DNA of 51,065 bases, from contig JAKASS010000006.1 in the NCBI GenBank assembly GCA_021818905.1, positions 1 to 51,065 on the forward strand, written 5' to 3'. The position numbers and the translations under genes were made by a program. Origin of the DNA: Nanobdellota archaeon. Its GTDB lineage: Archaea > Nanobdellota > Nanobdellia > Parvarchaeales > Parvarchaeaceae. Numbering within the stretch: the stretch's first letter is position 1; each line of letters opens with the position of its first letter. The notes beneath the pieces are model-generated. The model was not told where the DNA came from. It made no database searches and saw only the letters and a program-made list of their open reading frames with translations. Below, in pieces: positions 15,451 to 23,627 of this stretch.

Positions 15451-17498
15451 TTGTATATCTTGAAATCTGTAGCTATTGCTTCATCTTCGAATGTCATTAT
15501 CGGGTTTATGTCTATGTCCTTTATCTGCGGATTAGACTCCATAAGTTTTGATAGGCTTATCATATAATCGACAAGCTCATCGAAAACTTTATGCTTTGCA
15601 GCAGCAGAAATTATCTTTCCAATCTTTGAGTTTTTAAATTCATTTATGTCTTTATCAGCTATTGGCGCAAGCACAAATTCACTTTCATTAAGCAAATTCG
15701 CATATTCTCCACCGAGCCCAATCCCGATAAGCGGACCAAATTGTCTATCTCGATGGGCGCCTAGCAATATCTCAATATTCTGTCTATTGTCTTTATTTGC
15801 ATGCTCGTATAGTTCATACCCATTAATTTTTAGATGGTTTTCATTTACCTTTGCCTTTAAAGAAGCGAAAGCTTTCTTGAGTTCCTCATTGTTCTTTATT
15901 CCTAAGACTACTCCGCCGACTTCTGCCTTATGAGCTATAGAGTTTGACGCTATCTTAAGTACACAAGGATATCCGATCTTTTTTACGGCTTTTTGCAATT
16001 CAGCTTCATTTTTGAAAGGCACGCCAGACACTGTCCTTATGCCAAGTTTATCAAAAATTGTCTTAGCAGACAGTCCAAAAAGATTTTCTTTTGAGGAAAC
16101 TTTAGGAACTTTAGTCTTATTTTTATTGTAGGCCGTATAAACTGGGGGAGTAAACGTTCCATAAACATAGAGCCCGCGTATTATGTCTACGGCTTCATTT
16201 GGATAGCTATAAGCTGGCAGTCCATTCTCTCGAAGGTATCTTTTAGCCTTTTCTATCCTAGCGCCGCCAAGAAAAACCGGGAGTATAGGAAGATCACGGT
16301 TTTGAAGCCGTATCTCCGATATCTCCTTTGCCGTTTCTATCGGTAGTGAAGTTTCTTGCGGTGAAAATATCACTATTATCGGTTTGTTTAATTTAGAAAC
16401 GATCTCAAGCGCTTCCTTATATCTTTCTGGCGTGGCATCTCCGAGTATGTCTATCGGATTATGTAGGCTGGCCTCTTTTGGCAAAACTTTAGAAAGTTCG
16501 CTTATAATGTTATTGCTCAACTTTACAAGCTTTAAGTTAGCAGCACTAAGAGCATCGGTAGTTATAACGCCGCCACCACCAGCATTAGTTACTATAACAA
16601 TTTCGTCGCTCTTTATTTTTAGATTTGGGGCGTCCCTCATAAAATTGAAAAGGTCATCAATATTATCAACCGAGATCACACCCGATTTCTTGAAGGCAAG
16701 GTCATAGCTAGTGTTATTATCTGTCAAAGAACCAGTATGAGATTCAGCTGCTGCAGCGCCCATTTTAGATTTTCCGCCCTTTAGGGCGATTATCGGTTTC
16801 TTTTTTGCTACTTCTATAGCATTTTTTATAAACTTCTGGCCGTCTTCTAGTCCTTCCATATAAAGCGTTATTGCGCCGGTTTTTTCATCATTCAATAAGA
16901 CATTTAGCATCTCAGCCTCGTCTACATCAACTTCATTGCCGATGCTTATTATTTTACTAAATCCAATTTTTTCTAAGGTAGCATCATCAACTATCGCACT
17001 TAGGAGCGCACCGCTTTGGGAGATAAATGCCGTCCTGCCTTCAATCGGTTTTGAATTTGGGTCTATAAAGGTAGCATTATAAGAAGGAGAAGTGTTTATC
17101 GCGCCCAGAGAGTTCGGACCTATAACTCTTATTTTTGAGGTTTTAAGGAATTTTTTAATGTCCTCTTCTAATTTTAGGCCAGAGCTGCCAGATTCTTTGA
17201 AGCCGGCACTTATTACTATTGCAAACTTAATCTTTTTTCTTTCGCATTCCTTTAGAACAGATAATACGCCTTCTGCGGGTATCGATATAATCGCGAGGTC
17301 TATAGGGTCTTTAACTTCTGAAACCTTTTTGTATGCTTTGATTCCCTGTATCTCTTCGGTATTAAGGTTTATAGGGAATATCTTGCCTCGATAGGTTATC
17401 CTAAGATTCTTTAATATTACACTGCCGATTTTACCCGGATCTCTAGATGCGCCGACGACAGCGATGCTCTCCGGGCTGAATAGTCTGCTGAAGTCCAT
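15447..17498 (-). CDS. Acetate/acyl-CoA ligase, ADP-forming (fused alpha-beta)
   Basis: 683 residues. Makes ATP from acyl-CoA, ADP and phosphate, the energy-yielding last step of archaeal acetate fermentation. The order is a CoA-binding domain (SIAVVGASRDPGKIGSVILKNL at about 12-33), a succinyl-CoA-ligase-like domain with the phosphohistidine in AAAESHTGSLTD (about residue 252), then a linker and an ATP-grasp domain (CVLKIASNSIAHKAEVGGVVLGI). Alpha and beta parts are fused in one chain, as in many ACD-I type enzymes. The acyl substrate cannot be read. With pyruvate kinase it suggests substrate-level phosphorylation. Confidence 0.92.
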   Translation of the reverse strand: MDFSRLFSPESIAVVGASRDPGKIGSVILKNLRITYRGKIFPINLNTEEIQGIKAYKKVSEVKDPIDLAIISIPAEGVLSVLKECERKKIKFAIVISAGFKESGSSGLKLEEDIKKFLKTSKIRVIGPNSLGAINTSPSYNATFIDPNSKPIEGRTAFISQSGALLSAIVDDATLEKIGFSKIISIGNEVDVDEAEMLNVLLNDEKTGAITLYMEGLEDGQKFIKNAIEVAKKKPIIALKGGKSKMGAAAAESHTGSLTDNNTSYDLAFKKSGVISVDNIDDLFNFMRDAPNLKIKSDEIVIVTNAGGGGVITTDALSAANLKLVKLSNNIISELSKVLPKEASLHNPIDILGDATPERYKEALEIVSKLNKPIIVIFSPQETSLPIETAKEISEIRLQNRDLPILPVFLGGARIEKAKRYLRENGLPAYSYPNEAVDIIRGLYVYGTFTPPVYTAYNKNKTKVPKVSSKENLFGLSAKTIFDKLGIRTVSGVPFKNEAELQKAVKKIGYPCVLKIASNSIAHKAEVGGVVLGIKNNEELKKAFASLKAKVNENHLKINGYELYEHANKDNRQNIEILLGAHRDRQFGPLIGIGLGGEYANLLNESEFVLAPIADKDINEFKNSKIGKIISAAAKHKVFDELVDYMISLSKLMESNPQIKDIDINPIMTFEDEAIATDFKIYN

Positions 17499-17590
17499 AG
17501 ACTTTATACAAGATTAAAGAATTAAAGGTTTACTATACTTACTAAAAAGTAATTAAAATAATATTAAAATAAAATGTAAAATATAACTTT

Positions 17591-18502
17591 TCAAATTTTA
17601 TTAATAAATTTACTGAAAAAGGAGTTTATAACTTCTACCGCTACGGGAGCAGTCGTGCCGTCTTCGTCTTTCAAAGGATTTACTTCAGCCATTTCAAATG
17701 ACCCAACACAGCCAGAAGAGCCTAAAATCGACATAGCAACTTTTAGTTCACTAAGATCAAGCCCGCCCGGTACAGGAGTTCCAGTCCCAGTGGCAAATTT
17801 TGGATCAAGTACGTCTATGTCTACACTTAAATGCACTTTGCGCCCGTTTTCCGCAGCTATCTGTATAGCTTCGGCGATTATTTTGTTTATCCCGTTGGTT
17901 TTTATTTCGTTCATCCCTACTACATGGACCCCAGCTTTTTTTAATAGTATTTTTTCTTTCGGATCTATATCTCTTGCGCCTATTATTACAATATTTCTAG
18001 GGTCTACCGGTTTTTTCATGTCCAATGGTAGCGCTTTAGCTTTATATTGACCGGATATCAGTGCCAATGGCATCCCATGCACATTACCGCTCGGCGTGGT
18101 CTCTGGCGTATTGAAATCGCCATGCGCGTCAAAGTATATAACACCCACAAGGTCGTCAAAAGACTTTGACAGACCCGCAATAGAACCAATAGCTATAGAG
18201 TGGTCGCCCCCCAAAAGTAGCGGGAACATTTTCGATTTTATTGCATTGTATACTGATTCAGCGACCTTTTTGTCAACTTTCAATATTTCTGCTAGATGTC
18301 TCGCCTTCGGATTTACCTTTTGTGGCTTTTTTGTTTTTGGTTTTATGTCTCCATCCTCTTTTACTTTAAAGCCCAGTTTTTTAAGCAAAGAAACAAGCCC
18401 CGCCTTTTTTATCGCGTCTGGACCCAGTTCCGCGCCCCCTACGTTGCCGCCAAAAGACATCGGCACACTTATTATCTCCAAGGCAAATGGCGTATTTTTC
18501 AT
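17591..18502 (-). CDS. rocF: Arginase (ureohydrolase family)
   Basis: 303 residues. Hydrolyses arginine to ornithine and urea with a two-manganese centre. Metal ligands are present: H101 in GGDHS (98-102), DAHGD (125-129), and the SVDIDVLDP segment. SGNVHGMPLA (138-147) is the arginase form of the substrate loop, which separates it from agmatinase. The last conserved block is SFEMAEVNPL. It lies directly downstream of argS (18 bp) on the same strand, so both arginine-using genes are probably in one unit. No ornithine pathway is visible nearby. Confidence 0.88.
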   Translation of the reverse strand: MKNTPFALEIISVPMSFGGNVGGAELGPDAIKKAGLVSLLKKLGFKVKEDGDIKPKTKKPQKVNPKARHLAEILKVDKKVAESVYNAIKSKMFPLLLGGDHSIAIGSIAGLSKSFDDLVGVIYFDAHGDFNTPETTPSGNVHGMPLALISGQYKAKALPLDMKKPVDPRNIVIIGARDIDPKEKILLKKAGVHVVGMNEIKTNGINKIIAEAIQIAAENGRKVHLSVDIDVLDPKFATGTGTPVPGGLDLSELKVAMSILGSSGCVGSFEMAEVNPLKDEDGTTAPVAVEVINSFFSKFINKI

Positions 18503-18520
18503 ATATTATATACAAGTAAC

Positions 18521-20404
18521 TTACATCCTCTCAAGCGGAACTAAACCTAGTATTAACATAGCATTTATTAATGTTATCTTGGAAGCATTGACAAGCCACA
18601 GTCTAAAGTCTCTTACTTTTTCTTCGGCTTTTAGGACCGTTGTATTAGTATAGAATACATTGAAGTCTGATGTTAAGTCGGATAAGAAAGAAGATACAAC
18701 AGTTAAATCGAGAGATGTTGCTGACGATTCGATAGCTTCTGGAAACCGTATTATATCCAGAAGTACGTGCTTTTCAGAGTCGTTCAATTCTGGGACATCA
18801 ACACCATTTTTTATTTCTGATTTTGAATTTCTAAGTATACCGGACATACGAGCTAATGTGTAGTCGATGTAAACTGCGCTCTTCGATTCTAATTTTAATG
18901 CTTCATCCATATCAAAAACTATCGTCTTCTTTGGATCGATTCTTACCATTTCGTATCTTAGCGTTGAAACTGCCAAGCTTTCAGCGACTTTTTCACACAC
19001 GTTTTCGTTTAAGTCGGTATTCTTACTTTTAGTCTCTTCCAATATAGTTTTGTACAATTTTTCTAGAAAATCATCCGCATTTATGTAAATGCCTTTTCTA
19101 CCGCTCATCTGGAACGCGTCCTTTTCTTCAGTATCCTTTATGCCTAGTTTTTTAGCGGTGTTTGATGAAAGGGCTACTGGCCCATATTCGTAATGCATAT
19201 AATTAACGTCTTTTCCCCTGCCTAGCTTCTCTATGGCTTCCTTTACCACGGCCTGCTCATAACTCTGCCTCACGTCTATTACGCTTATCGAGCGTTTCAC
19301 GTGATTAAACGTAGGATGATTTTTTTCTGCATCTTTATCCAAAGTAGTAGTCCATAATTCTTCGTTGTTTTTTTGCAGTCCGAATTTTTTGTATCTAAAG
19401 TCGCTATCAAGTAAACCATGTTTCCACATCGCGTAGGCTATATCTTTGCCAGCATATACAACGGTTCCGTCCGAACGTACTAATATCTTGCCCTCATCTG
19501 GCAGGGGTGTCTCAAAAACCCAACAGCCTTTCTTTTCGCCATTAGTTTCTAATTTTATTGCTCCGATAGCTTTCATCTGAGCAAACGCCGTTGCCCAAAA
19601 TTTGTAGGTAAGTATATGTGATTCGTAATTTATTAGGTCATAGAAGACACCGAGCCTGCTAAGAGTTTCAATCTGTGCCTTAAGCACATCTAAGACCATT
19701 TCCCTCGCTAACGAAGAAATCTCGTTGTTTCCTTCTTCTATAGATTTTAACACAAGTCGTCTTTTTTCTAGAAGTGCAGGGTCGCTTTCATACAGTTTAT
19801 TTACTTTTACATAGACTTCATCACCTAGGTAGTGGTCTATCTTTATTCCGGGTTTAGATCTAGGGAAGCCAAGGAACTTAACTCCGACAACATTGTCGGC
19901 TACTTGAGCACCGGTGTCATCTATATAATTAGTAACCGTAAGATTGTATCCAGAAAATCTAAGTAGCCGAGATAGAGAGTCGCCTATCGCAGAATTTCTT
20001 ACGTGTCCTATATGGACGGCTTTATTGGGGTTTATACTCGTGTGTTCGACCATAACCCGTTCATTTTTTCCGCAGTTGCTTCTGCCGTAATCGGCGCTGA
20101 ACTCACTAATAAGTTCTTTTGCCAGTTTTTCGTAATTATACCAGCAGTTAACATAACCATTGACTACTTCGATCTTTTTTATGAAATCTGAGCCCTTCAG
20201 CTTGGCCTTTATGTCTTCCGCTGCCTTTTGTATCGGGATACCTTTTAGTTTGCTTTCCCTCAAAGCAAGTGTTATCGAAAAGTCGCCGCCGTACTCGTAT
20301 GTTTGATACTTAAAGTATCGCCTAGTTTCATCTGCGTTTTTTAGATTGAGTCTAGTCGTTATGTCTTTTAATATCTCGTCTACAAGATTCACATAGGCTT
20401 CCAT
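18521..20404 (-). CDS. argS: Arginyl-tRNA synthetase
   Basis: 627 residues, class I. An N-terminal Add-1 domain binding the tRNA D-loop (about 1-115) is followed by INPNKAVHIGHVRNSAIGD with the HIGH motif at 131-134, and by QMSGRKGIYI in the KMSKS position. The C-terminal helical DALR anticodon-binding domain ends in LILGLVPLERM. All standard parts are present and the length is usual. Followed by arginase 18 bp downstream. Confidence 0.95.
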   Translation of the reverse strand: MEAYVNLVDEILKDITTRLNLKNADETRRYFKYQTYEYGGDFSITLALRESKLKGIPIQKAAEDIKAKLKGSDFIKKIEVVNGYVNCWYNYEKLAKELISEFSADYGRSNCGKNERVMVEHTSINPNKAVHIGHVRNSAIGDSLSRLLRFSGYNLTVTNYIDDTGAQVADNVVGVKFLGFPRSKPGIKIDHYLGDEVYVKVNKLYESDPALLEKRRLVLKSIEEGNNEISSLAREMVLDVLKAQIETLSRLGVFYDLINYESHILTYKFWATAFAQMKAIGAIKLETNGEKKGCWVFETPLPDEGKILVRSDGTVVYAGKDIAYAMWKHGLLDSDFRYKKFGLQKNNEELWTTTLDKDAEKNHPTFNHVKRSISVIDVRQSYEQAVVKEAIEKLGRGKDVNYMHYEYGPVALSSNTAKKLGIKDTEEKDAFQMSGRKGIYINADDFLEKLYKTILEETKSKNTDLNENVCEKVAESLAVSTLRYEMVRIDPKKTIVFDMDEALKLESKSAVYIDYTLARMSGILRNSKSEIKNGVDVPELNDSEKHVLLDIIRFPEAIESSATSLDLTVVSSFLSDLTSDFNVFYTNTTVLKAEEKVRDFRLWLVNASKITLINAMLILGLVPLERM

Positions 20405-20575
20405 TTTATTCGCTTTGGGCTATAGCTATTCTAAGGTTAAGTTCCTATGAGATTTAAATATTTATTAAAAGAAAAAAGCCAAATTTTATCGCGTGCGCTA
20501 TTAGAAGCCTATTTATACTAGCTTAGCTCTATTAAAATATAGTTTATTAAGTACGAGGTAAAGAAGAAAAATATA

Positions 20576-20881
20576 ATGACAGAAGTCTGTTCAGTTTGCG
20601 GATTGCCAAAAGATCTTTGTATCTGCGGCACAATTTCTCAGGAAAATCAGAAAATAAGAATATACACCAAACACGTTTCTTTTAAGAAAGTAGTTACCAT
20701 GATAAGTGGGCTAGACCCAAAAGTAGCCGATTTAAAAACGATAACGAAGCAGCTTAAGAATAAATTGGCTTGCGGCGGTACCTATAAAGACAATACGATA
20801 GAATTGCAGGGCGACCACGTCGATAAGGTAAAGAAACTTCTTGTAGAATTAGGCTTTCCAGAATCTTCTTTTGTTCAATAA
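20576..20881 (+). CDS. Translation initiation factor aIF1 (SUI1)
   Basis: 101 residues. Binds the small subunit and guards start-codon selection. A four-cysteine N-terminal segment (CSVCGLPKDLCIC) is typical of archaeal aIF1, followed by the SUI1 fold with KKVVTMISGLD, LKTITKQLKNKLACGGTYKD and QGDHVDKVKKLLVELGF. Followed 64 bp later by the DNA polymerase D small subunit gene. Confidence 0.95.
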   Translation: MTEVCSVCGLPKDLCICGTISQENQKIRIYTKHVSFKKVVTMISGLDPKVADLKTITKQLKNKLACGGTYKDNTIELQGDHVDKVKKLLVELGFPESSFVQ

Positions 20882-20934
20882 AACATTTTTCTGAAGGACT
20901 AAATTATTTGAATAGAATTATAAACGATAACTTA

Positions 20935-20956
20935 CCTCCATAGCTATGCAGGAGGA
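20935..20956 (+). repeat. Inverted repeat spanning the DP1 start codon
   Basis: CCTCC (20935-20939) and GGAGG (20951-20955) flank the palindrome CATAGCTATG, which contains the ATG of the DP1 gene. In RNA this could hold the start in a loop; in DNA it could be an operator. It may also be chance. Confidence 0.35.
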
Positions 20957-22382
20957 AGACCTAAGTAAATTTTTCTTAAATGGGATACTTGTAGACGCCG
21001 CAATACAAAGCGCAAAAATAGATAATGTCGATCAAGTAATAAAGACGTTGAAGGAGAGGAACATAACTTTCTTGGACCAGATGATATTACATGACTTGTA
21101 TCCAGAAAACAAAAGCGGTTCTGAATATTCTGTTGAGATAATAAAGAACTATGAAGGTGGGACCTCGGCTTCTAAACCAGCTGACTGGACCGCATATTTT
21201 AATGACAGGTTTAACCGGATTAAGAATATACTCATAAACAAAGACGGCGGCGGCTTAATGTCCATTTCTCAGGTAAAAAACATGCCATCCGGCTCAGACG
21301 TAAAATTTATAGCGATGATCTCTAGTGTATCAATAAGCCCAATTAAGAAATTTATGATACTTGACATAGAAGATAATGTCTCATCTTATAGAGCAATATC
21401 TTCTACAATAAACCAGGACCTGATGCAGGATCAGATAGTGATAATAAAAGGAAAAAAGTCGAAGGATGCGGTCTTCATAAATGAGATTAATTTCCCAGAC
21501 ATACAGGTACGTAATGGGAAACCGCTAGAGATAGAAGACTCTTACGCGCTATTTTTATCTGATGTTCACGTGGGCTCAAAGCTTTTTGCCAGAGAACCGC
21601 TTGAGAAATTCATAAAATGGATAAACGGAGAGGTTGAGGAATACGTAGATATAGCGAGACTTACGAAATTTATCGTGATAACCGGCGATCTTGTCGACGG
21701 CATAGGGGTATATCCAGATCAGGAAAAAGAACTTAACATAACCGATTTAAAACAACAATATGATGAGCTTTACTCTATTTTAAACAAAATCCCAAAACAC
21801 ATAAAGATACTGATTTCGCAAGGCAACCATGACGCAACACACATTGCTGAACCACAACCAAGACTGGATTCATTTTTTGGAGGAGAACTTTACAAGCTAG
21901 AGAATGCAGTTTTCTTATCAAACCCTTACCAAGTTAATCTAGTTGTCGGTGGACATAAGACAAACTTGCTCGGGTATCATGGTTTTAGTATAACTTATTT
22001 CGTGAACACAATAAGCAAATATAATAAGATGACTACGGATGACGTGATTGCTATAATGAAATTGCAGTTAAAGTCGAGACACCTCGCACCTACACATGGG
22101 TCTACGCAAGTTGTCCCATTAACGCAAGATTACCTAGTAATCGATGAAACGCCGGACATATACGCGGCCGGCCATATACATAAAACTTTGATGTCAAAAT
22201 ATAAGGAAACTATATTAGTAAATGCTTCGTGCTGGCAGTATCAGACTTCCTATCAGAAAAAATACGGCATAGACCCGGAAGTCGCAAAAGTACCGGTCAT
22301 AAACCTTAAAACAAAAGACTATCAGATATTGGATTTTCTAGGAGAGAAAGTGCAAATTTACAAGAAAGGTATTAAAGCATAA
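20946..22382 (+). CDS. polB: DNA polymerase II (family D) small subunit DP1
   Basis: 478 residues. The 3'-5' exonuclease subunit of archaeal PolD. A short N-terminal helical region is followed by an OB fold (about 115-190) and a calcineurin-like phosphoesterase domain with all expected motifs in order: FLSDVHVGS, VITGDLVDG, ISQGNHD, LGYHGFS, PTHGSTQVVP and AAGHIHKT. Shorter than many euryarchaeal DP1 proteins because the N-terminal region is reduced. The large subunit DP2 is not in the window. The thymidylate kinase pair follows 17 bp downstream, so a replication and nucleotide-supply operon is likely. Confidence 0.95.
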   Translation: MQEEDLSKFFLNGILVDAAIQSAKIDNVDQVIKTLKERNITFLDQMILHDLYPENKSGSEYSVEIIKNYEGGTSASKPADWTAYFNDRFNRIKNILINKDGGGLMSISQVKNMPSGSDVKFIAMISSVSISPIKKFMILDIEDNVSSYRAISSTINQDLMQDQIVIIKGKKSKDAVFINEINFPDIQVRNGKPLEIEDSYALFLSDVHVGSKLFAREPLEKFIKWINGEVEEYVDIARLTKFIVITGDLVDGIGVYPDQEKELNITDLKQQYDELYSILNKIPKHIKILISQGNHDATHIAEPQPRLDSFFGGELYKLENAVFLSNPYQVNLVVGGHKTNLLGYHGFSITYFVNTISKYNKMTTDDVIAIMKLQLKSRHLAPTHGSTQVVPLTQDYLVIDETPDIYAAGHIHKTLMSKYKETILVNASCWQYQTSYQKKYGIDPEVAKVPVINLKTKDYQILDFLGEKVQIYKKGIKA

Positions 22383-22398
22383 GGATATTTCTTATCTT

Positions 22399-23031
22399 AT
22401 GTCAGGTAAACTTCTTGTTTTAGAAGGAACGGACGGCTCTGGAAAAGCAACACAAGTCAAAATTTTAAAAGAGCATCTGGAAAGCAAAGGCTCCAGGGTT
22501 TTAGCACTTTCCTATCCGGATTATACATACATATACGGGAGAATAATAGATGACTTCCTTCATTCTAGGGTAAATTTAGACGTTGAGGAGCAGTTCTTCG
22601 TCTACTTAGTGGATATGCTAAAGGATAAGCACAAAGTGAGAGGCGCAATAGCAGCGGGTGATTTTGTCATTATGGACAGATATCTTTTTTCCACTTTATC
22701 CTATCAGTGTTCTAACGGTTTTGATTATGAGAGAGCAAAATCCTTCATAAGACTTATGGAACTAAACGAACCATTCGCCGTGTTTTATGTCGATGTGCCA
22801 GTGGAAATTTCCATGCAGAGGAAACAGAAACAGAAAACTCTTATCGGCGACGTAGACAAGTTCGAAAAAGACAGGGCGCTTCTCCAAAATGTCAAGGGCA
22901 TTTACGAAAGATTAATAAGTGAAAAGTTTTTTTCCAAAAATTGGGTAAGGATAGACGGCTCCAATGACCAACACGTCGTAGCCGATCAGATACTATCAGA
23001 GCTTGCAAAACTAGAAGGTAAAAAAATATGA
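22399..23031 (+). CDS. tmk: Thymidylate kinase 1
   Basis: 210 residues. Phosphorylates dTMP to dTDP. The P-loop LEGTDGSGKATQ is intact with K16, the DRY motif is in MDRYLFSTLSYQ, and a lid region (RKQKQKTLIGDVDKFEKD) follows. It overlaps the next gene, a second thymidylate-kinase-like protein, by four bases (ATGA), and follows DP1 closely. Presumably the active kinase of the pair. Confidence 0.93.
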   Translation: MSGKLLVLEGTDGSGKATQVKILKEHLESKGSRVLALSYPDYTYIYGRIIDDFLHSRVNLDVEEQFFVYLVDMLKDKHKVRGAIAAGDFVIMDRYLFSTLSYQCSNGFDYERAKSFIRLMELNEPFAVFYVDVPVEISMQRKQKQKTLIGDVDKFEKDRALLQNVKGIYERLISEKFFSKNWVRIDGSNDQHVVADQILSELAKLEGKKI

Positions 23032-23618
23032 AAGGAAGGTTCATAGTGTTAGAAGGTCTAGACGGAGCGGGCCTGTCGACGCAAGCAGCGCTTTTAGCAC
23101 ATCATCTTAAGGAACGTGGCTTTCCCGTATTGCTTACGAAGGAGCCGACCAATGGCATAATCGGCGGCTTGTCGAAAGCTGCATTAAGGGGAGAATTTTC
23201 CACATCATCCAGAGCCCTTCAACTACTTTTTTGCGCAGATCGCGCCCACCACTTAGAAAAAGAAATAGAGCCGGCTCTTTCGAGAGGGAAGATGGTCGTA
23301 TGTGATAGATACTTATTTTCTACCCTGGCATATGGCTATGCTTCTAAGGTAAATTACAAGTGGCTTAGATACATAAACCTGAGCTTTAGACTTCCAGACA
23401 TAGGGATATTCATAGACGTAAAACCAAGCGTTTCTCTAGTAAGGATATCCGACCAGGAAGAGAGTCTGGAATTGTTTGAAGAAAAAGAAAAGCTTAACCA
23501 AGTAAGACAGGCATATCTGCATATCTCAAAAGAGTTTCACCTAAAGAAGGTGGATGGGGATAAAGACATAGGTGCCGTAAGTTTGAATATAAATAAGCTT
23601 ATCGACAAGGCGCTTTAA
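23028..23618 (+). CDS. Thymidylate kinase-like paralogue with altered Walker A
   Basis: 196 residues, same fold and motif order as the preceding gene: LEGLDGAGLSTQ, FCADRAHHLEKEIEPAL, CDRYLFSTLAYG. The P-loop lysine that contacts the ATP phosphates is replaced by leucine (L16), while the DRY motif and the FCADRAHH helix typical of dTMP kinases are kept. That retention suggests a folded protein under selection, not a pseudogene. It could be a kinase using another residue, a nucleotide-binding partner of the first enzyme, or a regulator. Start overlaps the stop of tmk 1. Confidence 0.85.
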   Translation: MKGRFIVLEGLDGAGLSTQAALLAHHLKERGFPVLLTKEPTNGIIGGLSKAALRGEFSTSSRALQLLFCADRAHHLEKEIEPALSRGKMVVCDRYLFSTLAYGYASKVNYKWLRYINLSFRLPDIGIFIDVKPSVSLVRISDQEESLELFEEKEKLNQVRQAYLHISKEFHLKKVDGDKDIGAVSLNINKLIDKAL

Positions 23619-23627
23619 AGTAATTAC

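Noticed and set aside
17591-18502. Agmatinase instead of arginase
   Set aside because: The SGNVHGMPLA loop and SVDIDVLDP are arginase forms, and the protein has the Bacillus-like arginase length; agmatinase remains possible only with biochemical data.
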